The position numbers were made by a program, and so were the translations under genes. Of a stretch of DNA of 64,000 nt, positions 56,752-64,000 are shown piece by piece. How positions within the stretch are numbered: the stretch's first letter is position 1; each line of letters begins with the position of its first letter. Below the pieces are notes generated by a model. The model was not told the DNA's origin, searched no databases, and was given only the letters and a program-made list of their open reading frames with translations. This DNA is from Chromohalobacter sp. 11-W. GTDB taxonomy: Bacteria; Pseudomonadota; Gammaproteobacteria; Pseudomonadales; Halomonadaceae. Location: positions 248,001 to 312,000 of the forward strand of contig NZ_JARANZ010000005.1 of NCBI RefSeq assembly GCF_029889905.1, read 5' to 3'.

Positions 56752-57355
56752 TAACTACGATTCGTTCACCTACAACATCGTGTCCTACCTCAACCAACTG
56801 GGCACACAGCCCTGGATCGTCAAGAACGATGCGATGACGCTTGACCAACTGGCGAGCCACGACATCGAGGGTATCCTGATTTCGCCGGGGCCCTGCACGC
56901 CCTCGCAGTCCGGCATTACGCTCGAGGTCATCAAGGCCTACGCAGGTAAGGTCCCGATTCTGGGCATCTGTCTGGGACACGAAGCGATCGCCGAGGCCTT
57001 CGATGGGTACATCGAGCACGCTCGCGAGGTCATGCACGGCAAGGTATCCCACGTTCACCACGACGGACGCGGCGTGTTCACCGGCGTCAGCCAACCGGTG
57101 CGCGTGACCCGCTACCACTCACTCATCGTCACCCGCCAGCGCATGCCCGCCAATTTCGAGATCAGCGCCTGGACCTGTGACGCACAGGGCAATATCGAGG
57201 ATGTCATGGGCATCCGTCATCGCGACCTGGACATCGAAGGCGTGCAGTTTCATCCCGAGTCCATCCTCACCGAGCAGGGCCACCTCATGCTGGCGAACTT
57301 CCTGCGTAAACTCGATCAACATCGCCCATCGCTCGGGAAAGCGGCTGGCTTCTAG
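56735..57355 (+). CDS. pabA: Aminodeoxychorismate synthase component II (glutamine amidotransferase)
   Basis: The 206-residue class I glutamine amidotransferase has the catalytic triad: Cys in LGICLGHEAIAEAF, His and Glu in VQFHPESILTE. LISPGPCTPSQSG is the TrpG/PabA signature. It supplies ammonia to the PabB domain encoded upstream, with which it overlaps by 17 bases; AGGAGG inside the upstream gene is its ribosome binding site. Given the partner carries the PabB lysine, PabA is preferred over TrpG. The GHE in place of the common GHQ is a small deviation. Confidence 0.92.
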   Translation: MLCLIDNYDSFTYNIVSYLNQLGTQPWIVKNDAMTLDQLASHDIEGILISPGPCTPSQSGITLEVIKAYAGKVPILGICLGHEAIAEAFDGYIEHAREVMHGKVSHVHHDGRGVFTGVSQPVRVTRYHSLIVTRQRMPANFEISAWTCDAQGNIEDVMGIRHRDLDIEGVQFHPESILTEQGHLMLANFLRKLDQHRPSLGKAAGF

Positions 57356-57381
57356 GCAAGGATTTTCAAGGAAGAATCCAC

Positions 57382-58317
57382 ATGTACACCGGTACCGACA
57401 ACCCTACGACGGCGCGTGAAAACGAGGTACTCGCGCGCCTCACCGAGAACTGGAACCAGCGCGTCGCAGTGCGCAAGGCGCGGCTCGACCTGAGCGAATA
57501 TTACGACACCACGGCGCCGGATTTCCCATCGTCGATGGTGCCTTTCTGGGACGACTCGCGTTTCCAGGCCATCGGCGAAGCGGACAAACGCCGCGTCCTC
57601 GCTGGCGCCTGGATCAACTACAACGAGAAGACGATCTTCGTCGAGGACAAGGTCATCAATCCCATGTGCTCGTTGCTGCTACAGGATGCCCTGCCCGGCG
57701 TCGGCGATACCGTCTCCAAAAAGGCCATCGCGCAGACCCAGGTGGACGAGCAGTTCCATATTCTGATGTGCCTGGAAGTCTGCGACTGCGCGCGCCGCCA
57801 GCACCGACTCCAGGACTTGCGCATTCCCACGCCCCTGCTCGAGCAACGCATGGAGACAGCGCTTTCCAAGGCGGACAACGAGCGTGAGTTCGCCTTGATC
57901 CGCATGGCCTACGCCACCGTGGCCGAAATGACCATCAACGTATTCTTGAAACGTCTCTCGCAGGACCGCAGCATCCAGCCGCTCAACCGCCTGAATACCG
58001 AGCTCCACCGCCAGGACGAAGCCTCGCACGCCGCCATTTTCGGCGAGATCGCCCGCGCCGTTTACGAGCGCCTCAGTGCCGGACAGCAAGCGATCTTTCG
58101 CGCCCACTTGATGCGCGCCATCGACGACTTCGTCGAACTCGACGTAGGATTCTGGCGCGCCATTCTCGATTATCTGGCGATTCCCGAACGCGAGAGCATA
58201 CTGCAAGACATGGCCTCGAAGAGCCGCACGAAGCGCTCACTTCGCGATTATGGCGCGCTGGTCAAACTGTTGCAGCAGATCGGCATTCACGAAGGGCCGA
58301 GTTTCGTCTTCCGATAA
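57382..58317 (+). CDS. AurF-type diiron arylamine N-oxygenase
   Basis: The 311-residue protein belongs to the p-aminobenzoate N-oxygenase (AurF) family. Seven metal ligands can be placed: E88 (VEDKVINPM), E123 and H126 (VDEQFH), E182 (AEMTIN), H209, E213 and H216 (HRQDEASH). Known AurF ligands are E101, E136, H139, E196, H223, E227 and H230; spacings here are 35, 3, 56, 27, 4 and 3, against 35, 3, 57, 27, 4 and 3. AurF oxidises p-aminobenzoate to p-nitrobenzoate through hydroxylamino and nitroso forms. Placement directly after pabBC and pabA makes p-aminobenzoate the likely substrate. AAGGA precedes ATG 57382. The electron donor is not encoded here. Confidence 0.88.
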   Translation: MYTGTDNPTTARENEVLARLTENWNQRVAVRKARLDLSEYYDTTAPDFPSSMVPFWDDSRFQAIGEADKRRVLAGAWINYNEKTIFVEDKVINPMCSLLLQDALPGVGDTVSKKAIAQTQVDEQFHILMCLEVCDCARRQHRLQDLRIPTPLLEQRMETALSKADNEREFALIRMAYATVAEMTINVFLKRLSQDRSIQPLNRLNTELHRQDEASHAAIFGEIARAVYERLSAGQQAIFRAHLMRAIDDFVELDVGFWRAILDYLAIPERESILQDMASKSRTKRSLRDYGALVKLLQQIGIHEGPSFVFR

Positions 58318-58344
58318 CACGACATCGCGCGATCGGACGCCACG

Positions 58345-58368
58345 CCTTGGCGCCCCCTGACGCCAAGG
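58345..58368. terminator. Hairpin between aurF-like gene and cysI
   Basis: An 8-bp stem (CCTTGGCG/CGCCAAGG, loop of eight) lies between the convergent genes and can end both operons. No T-run follows. Confidence 0.6.
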
Positions 58369-58395
58369 ACAGTAGAAGCAAGTTTGGGCGCAGGC

Positions 58396-60126
58396 TCAGC
58401 GCGTGTGGAACTCGCGCCCGGCCAGGGTCGGCGCAATCACGCCCACGCGCACCACGAAGTCGCCGAATGCCTCATCCGCCTCGCGCTCGGCGGCGTAACG
58501 CTGAATCAGCGGCGTGAGCTCCTCGAGAATGGTCGCCTCGTCGATGTTCTCGCGATAGAGCTTATTGAGGCGCTCACCAGCGAAACCGCCCCCCAGATAA
58601 AGGTTGTAGCGTCCCAAGGTCTTGCCTACGAAGCCGATTTCCGCCAGATAGGGCCGCGCACAACCGTTGGGGCAACCCGTCATACGCACGATGATGGCGT
58701 CGTCACCAAGGCCCGCGTCATGCATGATCGCCTCGAGCCGGTCGATGAGTGACGGCAGATAACGCTCGCTTTCGGCCATCGCCAAGCCACAAGTGGGGAA
58801 TGCCACACAGGCCATCGCGTGACGCCGCAGTGGTGTCGTCTCGAACGTCATCGCGTAATCCGCCAGCAGCGTGTCGATGGCCTCGCGGCGTGCCTCGGGC
58901 ACCTGGGTGATGATCAGGTTCTGGTTGGTGGTCAACACGATATCGCCTTCATGCGCCTTGGCGATCTCGCGCATGCCCGTCAGTAGCTGAGCGCCCCCAT
59001 CGACATCGGCCAGACGACCATTTTGAACGAACAGGCCGTAGTGCCAGAGGCCGTCCTCCCCCTGATACCAACCCAGTCGGTCGCCATTGTGGGTGAGCGG
59101 CAATTCACGCGCCGGCGCCAGCGACTCGCCCAGATACTCCTCGACGCGCTCGCGAAAGCCGTCGACGCCCAGGGCCTCGACAGTGTACTTGAGACGCGCC
59201 TGCTTGCGGTCGTGACGATTACCGTTATCACGCTGCACGAGCATGACCGCCTCCGACACGGCGGCCGCGCGATCCGGCGTACAGTAGCCGACGATGTCGG
59301 AAAGTCGCGGGAAGGTCGCGGTCTCACCGTGCGTCATGCCCATGCCGCCACCGATGCAAACATTGAAGCCCTGCAACTCGCCCGCCTGTACGTCGGCGAT
59401 GAAGCCGACATCATGGGCGAACACATCGACATCGTTCTCGGGCGGGATCGCCAGCGCGACCTTGAACTTGCGCGGCAGATAATGCCGTGTGTAGAGCGGC
59501 TCGACCTCGTCGCCGGTTTCCTGAGGCCCGCCCGCCACACGCTCCTCACCGAGAAATATCTCGTGATAGGCCCGAGTGCTCGGCAATAGGCGAGTGCTGA
59601 TCTCGTGCGCGAGGTCGTAAACCTGACGATGCACTGGCGAGCGGTGCGGATTGGCGGTGCAGATCACGTTGCGGTTGACATCGCCACAGGCGGCGATGGT
59701 ATCCATCATCGACTTGTCCAGCGCTTGCAAGTGGCCGCGCAGGTTTTCCTTGAACACCCCGTGATACTGAAAGGTCTGGCGTGTAGTGATACGCAGCGTG
59801 CCGTTGGCATAGCGCCTGGCGTTGTCATCCAGCGTCAGCCACTGCTCAGGCGATACCCGCCCGCCGGGCAAGCGCAGGCGCACCATGAACGAATACAGCG
59901 GCTCCAGTTTGCGATGGCGGCGGTCGTCGCGCACATCTCGGTCATCCTGCTGATAGAAGCCATGAAACTTGGTCAGCTGGGTATCCGCTTCATTGACCGC
60001 GCCGGTAGCCCGGTCGGCCAAGCTCTCCTCAAGGGTGCCGTAAAGATAGTGGCTGTCGACCTTGAGCCGTTCATTGGGGTGCAGCTCATCGAGCGACACG
60101 TCACGCATCTTGGCGATGATATCCAT
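58396..60126 (-). CDS. cysI: Sulfite reductase hemoprotein beta subunit
   Basis: The 576-residue siroheme protein reduces sulfite to sulfide with electrons from CysJ. The 4Fe-4S/siroheme cysteines are in ACVAFPTCGLA (Cx5C) and MTGCPNGCARPY (Cx3C). Other blocks are LRITTRQTFQYHGV and VCIGGGMGMTHG. GAGGAGA precedes ATG 60126, ten bases after the cysJ stop; the upstream open frame overlaps cysJ. No cysH, cysG or cysB lies nearby. Confidence 0.95.
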   Translation of the reverse strand: MDIIAKMRDVSLDELHPNERLKVDSHYLYGTLEESLADRATGAVNEADTQLTKFHGFYQQDDRDVRDDRRHRKLEPLYSFMVRLRLPGGRVSPEQWLTLDDNARRYANGTLRITTRQTFQYHGVFKENLRGHLQALDKSMMDTIAACGDVNRNVICTANPHRSPVHRQVYDLAHEISTRLLPSTRAYHEIFLGEERVAGGPQETGDEVEPLYTRHYLPRKFKVALAIPPENDVDVFAHDVGFIADVQAGELQGFNVCIGGGMGMTHGETATFPRLSDIVGYCTPDRAAAVSEAVMLVQRDNGNRHDRKQARLKYTVEALGVDGFRERVEEYLGESLAPARELPLTHNGDRLGWYQGEDGLWHYGLFVQNGRLADVDGGAQLLTGMREIAKAHEGDIVLTTNQNLIITQVPEARREAIDTLLADYAMTFETTPLRRHAMACVAFPTCGLAMAESERYLPSLIDRLEAIMHDAGLGDDAIIVRMTGCPNGCARPYLAEIGFVGKTLGRYNLYLGGGFAGERLNKLYRENIDEATILEELTPLIQRYAAEREADEAFGDFVVRVGVIAPTLAGREFHTR

Positions 60127-60136
60127 GTCGGTCTCC

Positions 60137-61927
60137 TCAATAGACGTCGCGCTGATAGCGCTTTTGCTGCTGCAGGTCACGCAGGTACTCGGCAGCGGCT
60201 TCCTCGTCGTATCCACCTTGCTCGCGAATCACATCGAGCAAGGCCTGGTGGACGTCCGGCGCCATGCGCTCGGCATCGCCGCACACGAAGACATAGGCCC
60301 CGGCCTGTAACCAATCATAGAGGGTGGCGGCCTGCTCGCGCAGGCGGTCCTGCACGTAGACCTTGTCTTGTTGATCGCGGGAAAACGCCACGTCGAGCCG
60401 CGACAGGAGTCCTGTCTTGCGCCATTGCAGCCATTCGGCCTGATACAGGAAGTCGCTACGCCGCCGCCGGTCGCCGAAAAACAGCCAGTTATCGCCGTTC
60501 GCCCCGCGCGCTTCGCGCTCCTGGAGAAAGGCCCTGAACGGCGCCACCCCAGTCCCCGGCCCGATCATCACGATGGGCGCCGCATCATCGTCGGGCAGCT
60601 TGAAGTGCTTGTTGTGATCGATGTAGATCGGCACCCGGTCGCCAGGGCTGACGCGGTCGGCGAGATAGGTCGTCGCCACACCGCCGCGCGCGCGACCGTG
60701 GGTTTCATAGCGCACCACGGCCACCGTGAGGTGCACTTCGTCGGGGGCCGCGGCCTGGCTCGAGGCAATCGAATACAAGCGTGGCGGCAGCTTGCGCAAC
60801 GCACGAATGAAAGTGTCCGCCTCCAGCCCCTCGACCGGAAAGTGCTCCAGTACATCGATGATATGCCGTCCCTGCAGCCATTCGCGCAGCTCGTCGCGCG
60901 ACTCTTCGTCGAGCAGGCGGCGCAGTTCGGCATCATCGCTGATCTCGGCCCAATGATTGAGGAAGGGGCGCGTCAGCGTGGTGACCTCGAAATCGTTGAG
61001 CAGGGCATCGCGCAGTTGGCGCCCTTCCTCGAACGGTGCCTCGCCATCCAGTCGCAAGGCGGCCAGCAGTTCCTCGACATAGGCAGGATCGTTCTGCGGT
61101 ACGATGCCCACCGCGTCGCCGGGGAGATATTCCAGCCCCGACTCCTCCAACGAGAGCTCGACATGCAGCGTCTGCTTGTCGGAATCCCGGGTATTGAGCG
61201 GCTGCGCCTCCAGCACTTCCGCCTGGAAGGGATGTGAACGCGAGTAAGTCGCGGCCACGCTGCCGGGCGCATCGGATGCCGGTCCCGGCGCAGCACTCCC
61301 CGAGAGCGCAGCGAAGGCCTCGAGCGTCGCGTCGACCCATTGCGTGGCGGTCTCTTCGTAGTCGACATCGGCGTCGACCCGCGCGCACAAGCGCTGCGCG
61401 CCCAGAGCCTCGAGCCGCGAATCGAGCACCTTGCCGGACTCGCAGAAATATTCGTAGCTGGCATCGCCCAGCCCAAAGACAGCGAAGCGATGCTCGTCAC
61501 TCAAACGTGGTGCCTTGCGCCCCGCAATCAGCTCGTAAAAACCCAAGGCACTATCCGGCGGGTCACCATCTCCTTGAGTGCTGACCACCGCCATCAGCCG
61601 GGTGGCTTGCTTGAGGTCTTGTTTGCCGAAGGACGCCATGTCCTTCAGCTCGACGTCGAGCCCCCAGGCACGCGCGCGCTCGGCCGCCTGCTCGGCTACG
61701 CCTTCGGCGTTGCCGGTCTGGCTGCCGAACAGCACGGTCAGCGGCTCACCCGGCGTCGCGGCCGGCGATTCGGCGACCGCCGGTGCATCATGCGCCTCCA
61801 GGCCGGCCAGATATCCCTGCAGCCAGGCACGTTGCCGGGCGTCGAGATCGGCCAGCGCGTCATTGAGCCGCCGCGCCTGATCGGCGCTGAGGGGGCTGTT
61901 CGATTCGGACAAGCGTCCTTGCGACAT
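60137..61927 (-). CDS. cysJ: Sulfite reductase flavoprotein alpha subunit
   Basis: The 596-residue flavoprotein has an N-terminal flavodoxin domain (FGSQTGNAEGVAEQ), FAD-binding (PRLYSIASSQ) and NADPH-binding domains (GPGTGVAPFRAFLQERE; FFGDRRRRSDFLYQ). It transfers electrons from NADPH to CysI. AGAGG precedes ATG 61927. The C-terminus ends KRYQRDVY as in E. coli CysJ. First gene of cysJI; its upstream region has short direct repeats that might bind CysB. Confidence 0.95.
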   Translation of the reverse strand: MSQGRLSESNSPLSADQARRLNDALADLDARQRAWLQGYLAGLEAHDAPAVAESPAATPGEPLTVLFGSQTGNAEGVAEQAAERARAWGLDVELKDMASFGKQDLKQATRLMAVVSTQGDGDPPDSALGFYELIAGRKAPRLSDEHRFAVFGLGDASYEYFCESGKVLDSRLEALGAQRLCARVDADVDYEETATQWVDATLEAFAALSGSAAPGPASDAPGSVAATYSRSHPFQAEVLEAQPLNTRDSDKQTLHVELSLEESGLEYLPGDAVGIVPQNDPAYVEELLAALRLDGEAPFEEGRQLRDALLNDFEVTTLTRPFLNHWAEISDDAELRRLLDEESRDELREWLQGRHIIDVLEHFPVEGLEADTFIRALRKLPPRLYSIASSQAAAPDEVHLTVAVVRYETHGRARGGVATTYLADRVSPGDRVPIYIDHNKHFKLPDDDAAPIVMIGPGTGVAPFRAFLQEREARGANGDNWLFFGDRRRRSDFLYQAEWLQWRKTGLLSRLDVAFSRDQQDKVYVQDRLREQAATLYDWLQAGAYVFVCGDAERMAPDVHQALLDVIREQGGYDEEAAAEYLRDLQQQKRYQRDVY

Positions 61928-61968
61928 TGGACCTCTCATCGTTGCGTAAATGCTCGGAAAACGAAGAC

Positions 61969-62114
61969 CTCTAGACTAGCAAGTCTAAAAAGAATGAAAA
62001 ATTCTAAAAAGCGATTCTCATATTCTTTACAGGATTAAACGGCCTAGCCACTCGACTGGGCCATCGTTCGCCTGCAAACCTCCTAGCCTTCAGGATGTCA
62101 GCTCTCTAGACTAG
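61969..62114. repeat. Short direct repeats between cysJ and the hydrolase gene
   Basis: CTCTAGACTAG occurs exactly at 61969-61979 and again at 62104-62114. Between them TCTAAAAAG occurs at 61984-61992 and 62003-62011, 19 bases apart, in an AT-rich stretch. The arrangement lies in the divergent promoter region; CysB binding is a guess. Confidence 0.45.
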
Positions 62115-62153
62115 ATCCATATCTCGAACGCTTCACCCATCCAAGGAGACACC

Positions 62154-62864
62154 ATGAGCGACGCCACCGTCACCCCCCAGTGGATCGACATCACGTCCCA
62201 CGACGGTCAGTCCTTCAAGGGCTACCTGGCGCTGCCACCTGCTGGCAAGGGCCCCGGCATCGTTTTGATCCAGGAGATCTTCGGCGTCAATGCCCACATG
62301 CGTAGCGTCGCCGAGCAATACGCTCAGGACGGCTACGTGGTGCTCGCGCCGGATGTATTCTGGCGTCAGGAGCCGGGCGTCGAGCTCGCCTATGAAGGGG
62401 CCGACATGGACAAGGCCTTCAAGCTCGTCGGCGATATCGATTTCACGGTAGCCGTCAAGGACCTGGCCAGCACCGCCCAGGCATTGCGTCAACGCAGCGA
62501 ATGCGACGGCGACGTCACCGCCATCGGTTACTGCATGGGCGGCATCCTTGCCTATCTGGCAGCTATTGAAGCCGGCGTCGATCGTGCCGCGAGCTTCTAC
62601 CCCGGCGGCATCCACAAGCACTTGGACAAGGCCGCGCAGCTCGACGTGCCGGTGCAGTTCCATTTCGCCGGTAACGACGGACATATCCCCGCCGAGACCG
62701 TCGACCAAGTCCGCACCACCTTCGCCGACCGCGACGACGTCACGATCAACGTTTACGACGGTGCCGATCACGGCTTCAACTGCTGGGCTCGCAGCGCCTA
62801 CCATCGCCACGCAGCGGCGCTCTCCCACGGCCGCACCCTGGTCTTCATCGAAGACCGCGCCTGA
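62154..62864 (+). CDS. Dienelactone hydrolase family protein
   Basis: The 236-residue alpha/beta hydrolase has the DLH triad: Cys127 in GYCMGG, Asp175 in GNDGHIP and His206 in ADHGFNC. Blocks PGIVLIQEIFGVNAHMR and AYAQDGYVVLAPDVFWR-type text (QDGYVVLAPD) are typical of carboxymethylenebutenolidase-like enzymes. It need not act in chloroaromatic breakdown; many stand-alone members hydrolyse other lactones or esters. AAGGAGA precedes ATG 62154. Divergent from cysJ and followed by a terminator. Confidence 0.9.
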   Translation: MSDATVTPQWIDITSHDGQSFKGYLALPPAGKGPGIVLIQEIFGVNAHMRSVAEQYAQDGYVVLAPDVFWRQEPGVELAYEGADMDKAFKLVGDIDFTVAVKDLASTAQALRQRSECDGDVTAIGYCMGGILAYLAAIEAGVDRAASFYPGGIHKHLDKAAQLDVPVQFHFAGNDGHIPAETVDQVRTTFADRDDVTINVYDGADHGFNCWARSAYHRHAAALSHGRTLVFIEDRA

Positions 62865-62890
62865 CACACCGCCACACAGATCTCGCCGGT

Positions 62891-62917
62891 GAGAACCCCA
62901 GCCCAATTGGGGTTCTC
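62891..62917 (+). terminator. Terminator of the dienelactone hydrolase gene
   Basis: GAGAACCCCA and TGGGGTTCTC form a perfect 10-bp stem around a 7-base loop, 27 bases after the stop. Confidence 0.75.
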
Positions 62918-63158
62918 AGCAGTATCACGAACACCATGTTTCGTCATGGCGAACGCGCTTCCCGAAACGTTCCCCGTCGAAACGCTCGCACCGTGAAGAC
63001 GGTTGTCATGACTTTCTTGAAAGATATTTAGAATCAATACCTTAATAAAAAAATCCCACCTTTTTCGCGCACTACTCTTGCCTCTCTCCGCCTAAACTCG
63101 GCCAGTCATATGCCGCGCTTTGCGTCTCTCACGGAGACGACATCGCCTACCCAATTGT

Positions 63159-63196
63159 GAGATAGCTTCTCATTTACATTCGTTCTCGTTTACTAT
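63159..63196 (+). promoter_or_regulatory. Candidate Fur box and promoter
   Basis: GAGATAGCTTCTCATTTAC at 63159-63177 matches the classic 19-base Fur consensus at 11 positions. TACTAT at 63191-63196 can serve as -10, with a weak -35 (TTCTCA) 17 bases upstream that overlaps the Fur-like site. The gene downstream encodes an iron-siderophore binding protein, which fits iron control. Confidence 0.4.
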
Positions 63197-63253
63197 TCTT
63201 GGCGCTTTCACGACGGATCATTCCTCACGGGATCAACAGGTAGGAACCTCGCC

Positions 63254-64000
63254 ATGACATCTCTACGTCGCTTTTGCATGACCGCGACCGGCATCGCCGC
63301 GCTTTCCACGACCTTGCCGGCCAGCGCCACGACCCTGGAAACGGCCTTCGGCTCGGTCGAGGTCGATGACGATCCCGCACGCGTCGTCACGCTCTATACG
63401 GGGGCGCTGGATACGGCACTGACAGCAGGCATGACGCCCCTCGGTGCGGTCGCCACGCGCGGCGGAGACGGCGTACCTGGCTACCTGAGCGACGCGGCCG
63501 GCGACATCTCCATCGTCGGCACACCGCGGGAAACCAACATCGAGGCCGTGGCGGCGCTCAAGCCGGACCTGATTCTCGCCTCGCCGCAACTTCCCGAGTC
63601 GCAATATCAGTTGCTGTCGCGTATCGCGCCCACCGTGGTGCCGGATGTCACGCCCTACCAGATGGATAGCTGGGAGCAGGAAGCACAAGTCTATGGCCAG
63701 GCACTGGGGCGTCTTGATGCCGTCAACGAGGCTATCGATGGGGTCGACGCACAGGCACAGGAAATTCGCGAGGACATCGAGAACTCGCCCACGGCCAGCC
63801 TGATTCGTTGGATGCCGCAAGGCGCCATCGTCATGGCGCCGCAGATTTTTTCCAATACGCTGCTCACCCGCAGCGGGTTCACGGTCGATGACGGCGATAC
63901 CGTCAAGGAGGGGCGCCCGCACAGCGATCCGCTGAGCCTGGAGAACCTATCGAGGATCGACAACGACTGGCTATTCCTGGCCACACTGAATGCCGAGGGC
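63254..64000 (+). CDS. Iron-siderophore ABC transporter substrate-binding protein, N-terminal part
   Basis: The gene runs off the window after 249 codons. The product has a signal peptide (RRFCMTATGIAALSTTLPASA) and the FecB/FepB-type fold: GSVEVDDDPARVVTL, IVGTPRETNIEAVAALKPDLILAS, and SRIAPTV. It should bind a ferric siderophore in the periplasm for an ABC importer likely encoded downstream. AGGA precedes ATG 63254, and a Fur-like site lies upstream. Which siderophore is bound cannot be read from the sequence. Confidence 0.88.
   Translation, partial: MTSLRRFCMTATGIAALSTTLPASATTLETAFGSVEVDDDPARVVTLYTGALDTALTAGMTPLGAVATRGGDGVPGYLSDAAGDISIVGTPRETNIEAVAALKPDLILASPQLPESQYQLLSRIAPTVVPDVTPYQMDSWEQEAQVYGQALGRLDAVNEAIDGVDAQAQEIREDIENSPTASLIRWMPQGAIVMAPQIFSNTLLTRSGFTVDDGDTVKEGRPHSDPLSLENLSRIDNDWLFLATLNAEG

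Larger units (their letters stand above)
62865..63253. other. Intergenic region before the iron-siderophore binding protein
   Basis: These 389 bases hold the terminator of the hydrolase gene, an AT-rich middle with a run of seven A, and the candidate Fur-controlled promoter at 63159-63196. I see no gene. Confidence 0.5.

Noticed and set aside
54862-57355. Reading the pab genes as anthranilate synthase (trpE/trpG)
   Set aside because: The catalytic lysine in PMKGT and the fused PabC domain mark aminodeoxychorismate synthase and lyase; no trp genes are near.

Overview
The window reads as a chromosomal segment of a GC-rich gammaproteobacterium, most likely a member of the Halomonadaceae (Halomonas/Chromohalobacter type). 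This is an inference from gene content, protein character and gene order: an AlgQ-type Rsd beside dsbB, the enterobacterial-like order nudE-yrfG-hslR-hslO-pckA, a second AsrA-like Lon, acidic secreted proteins and high GC. I see no rRNA, tRNA, CRISPR array, insertion sequence or phage gene.

Layout. 1-3 kb: end of a Cra/LacI-type regulator, a phosphoribosyltransferase and a PhoD-like metallophosphatase. 3-12 kb, minus strand: rsd, dsbB, gshA, tex, a Tat-exported MsrB, pckA, hslO, hslR and yrfG, with nudE divergent at 13.1 kb. 13.8-18 kb: a small acidic exported protein, a YdgJ-like oxidoreductase and a 647-residue aconitase. 17.8-31.3 kb, minus strand: ilvD, a Lon-type protease, a DUF945 protein, a TorS-like hybrid kinase coupled to a cysteine-less SUOX-fold exported protein, a MOSC protein, and a TRAP-TAXI transporter. 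31.5-36.5 kb: TauE/SafE, DUF192, EamA and modABC. 36.6-43.1 kb: a TonB-dependent receptor divergent from a LysR regulator, then a DUF1656-AaeA-AaeB efflux operon. 43.1-45.1 kb: a GNAT, an SDR and a GST. 45.4-51.8 kb: a lactate/glycolate permease and glcDEFG, each preceded by the same GntR/FCD-type palindrome. 51.9-54.6 kb: a YdeP-type molybdoenzyme and a YbiI-type zinc-finger protein. 54.8-58.3 kb: a PabB-PabC fusion, PabA and an AurF-type diiron N-oxygenase. 58.4-61.9 kb: cysJI on the minus strand. 62.1-64 kb: a dienelactone hydrolase and the start of an iron-siderophore binding protein.

The most unusual element is the operon at 54.86-58.32 kb. It encodes everything needed to turn chorismate into p-aminobenzoate, followed directly by a protein carrying all seven metal ligands of the p-aminobenzoate N-oxygenase AurF with nearly identical spacing. 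It has its own strong promoter in an AT-rich leader and ends in a hairpin shared with the convergent cysI. The simplest prediction is a minimal pathway making an N-oxygenated aminobenzoate (hydroxylamino-, nitroso- or nitrobenzoate). Other points worth checking are the aconitase in which the first cluster cysteine is serine, the sensor pair built on a SUOX-fold protein without cysteine, and the shared operator that couples the permease to glcDEFG.
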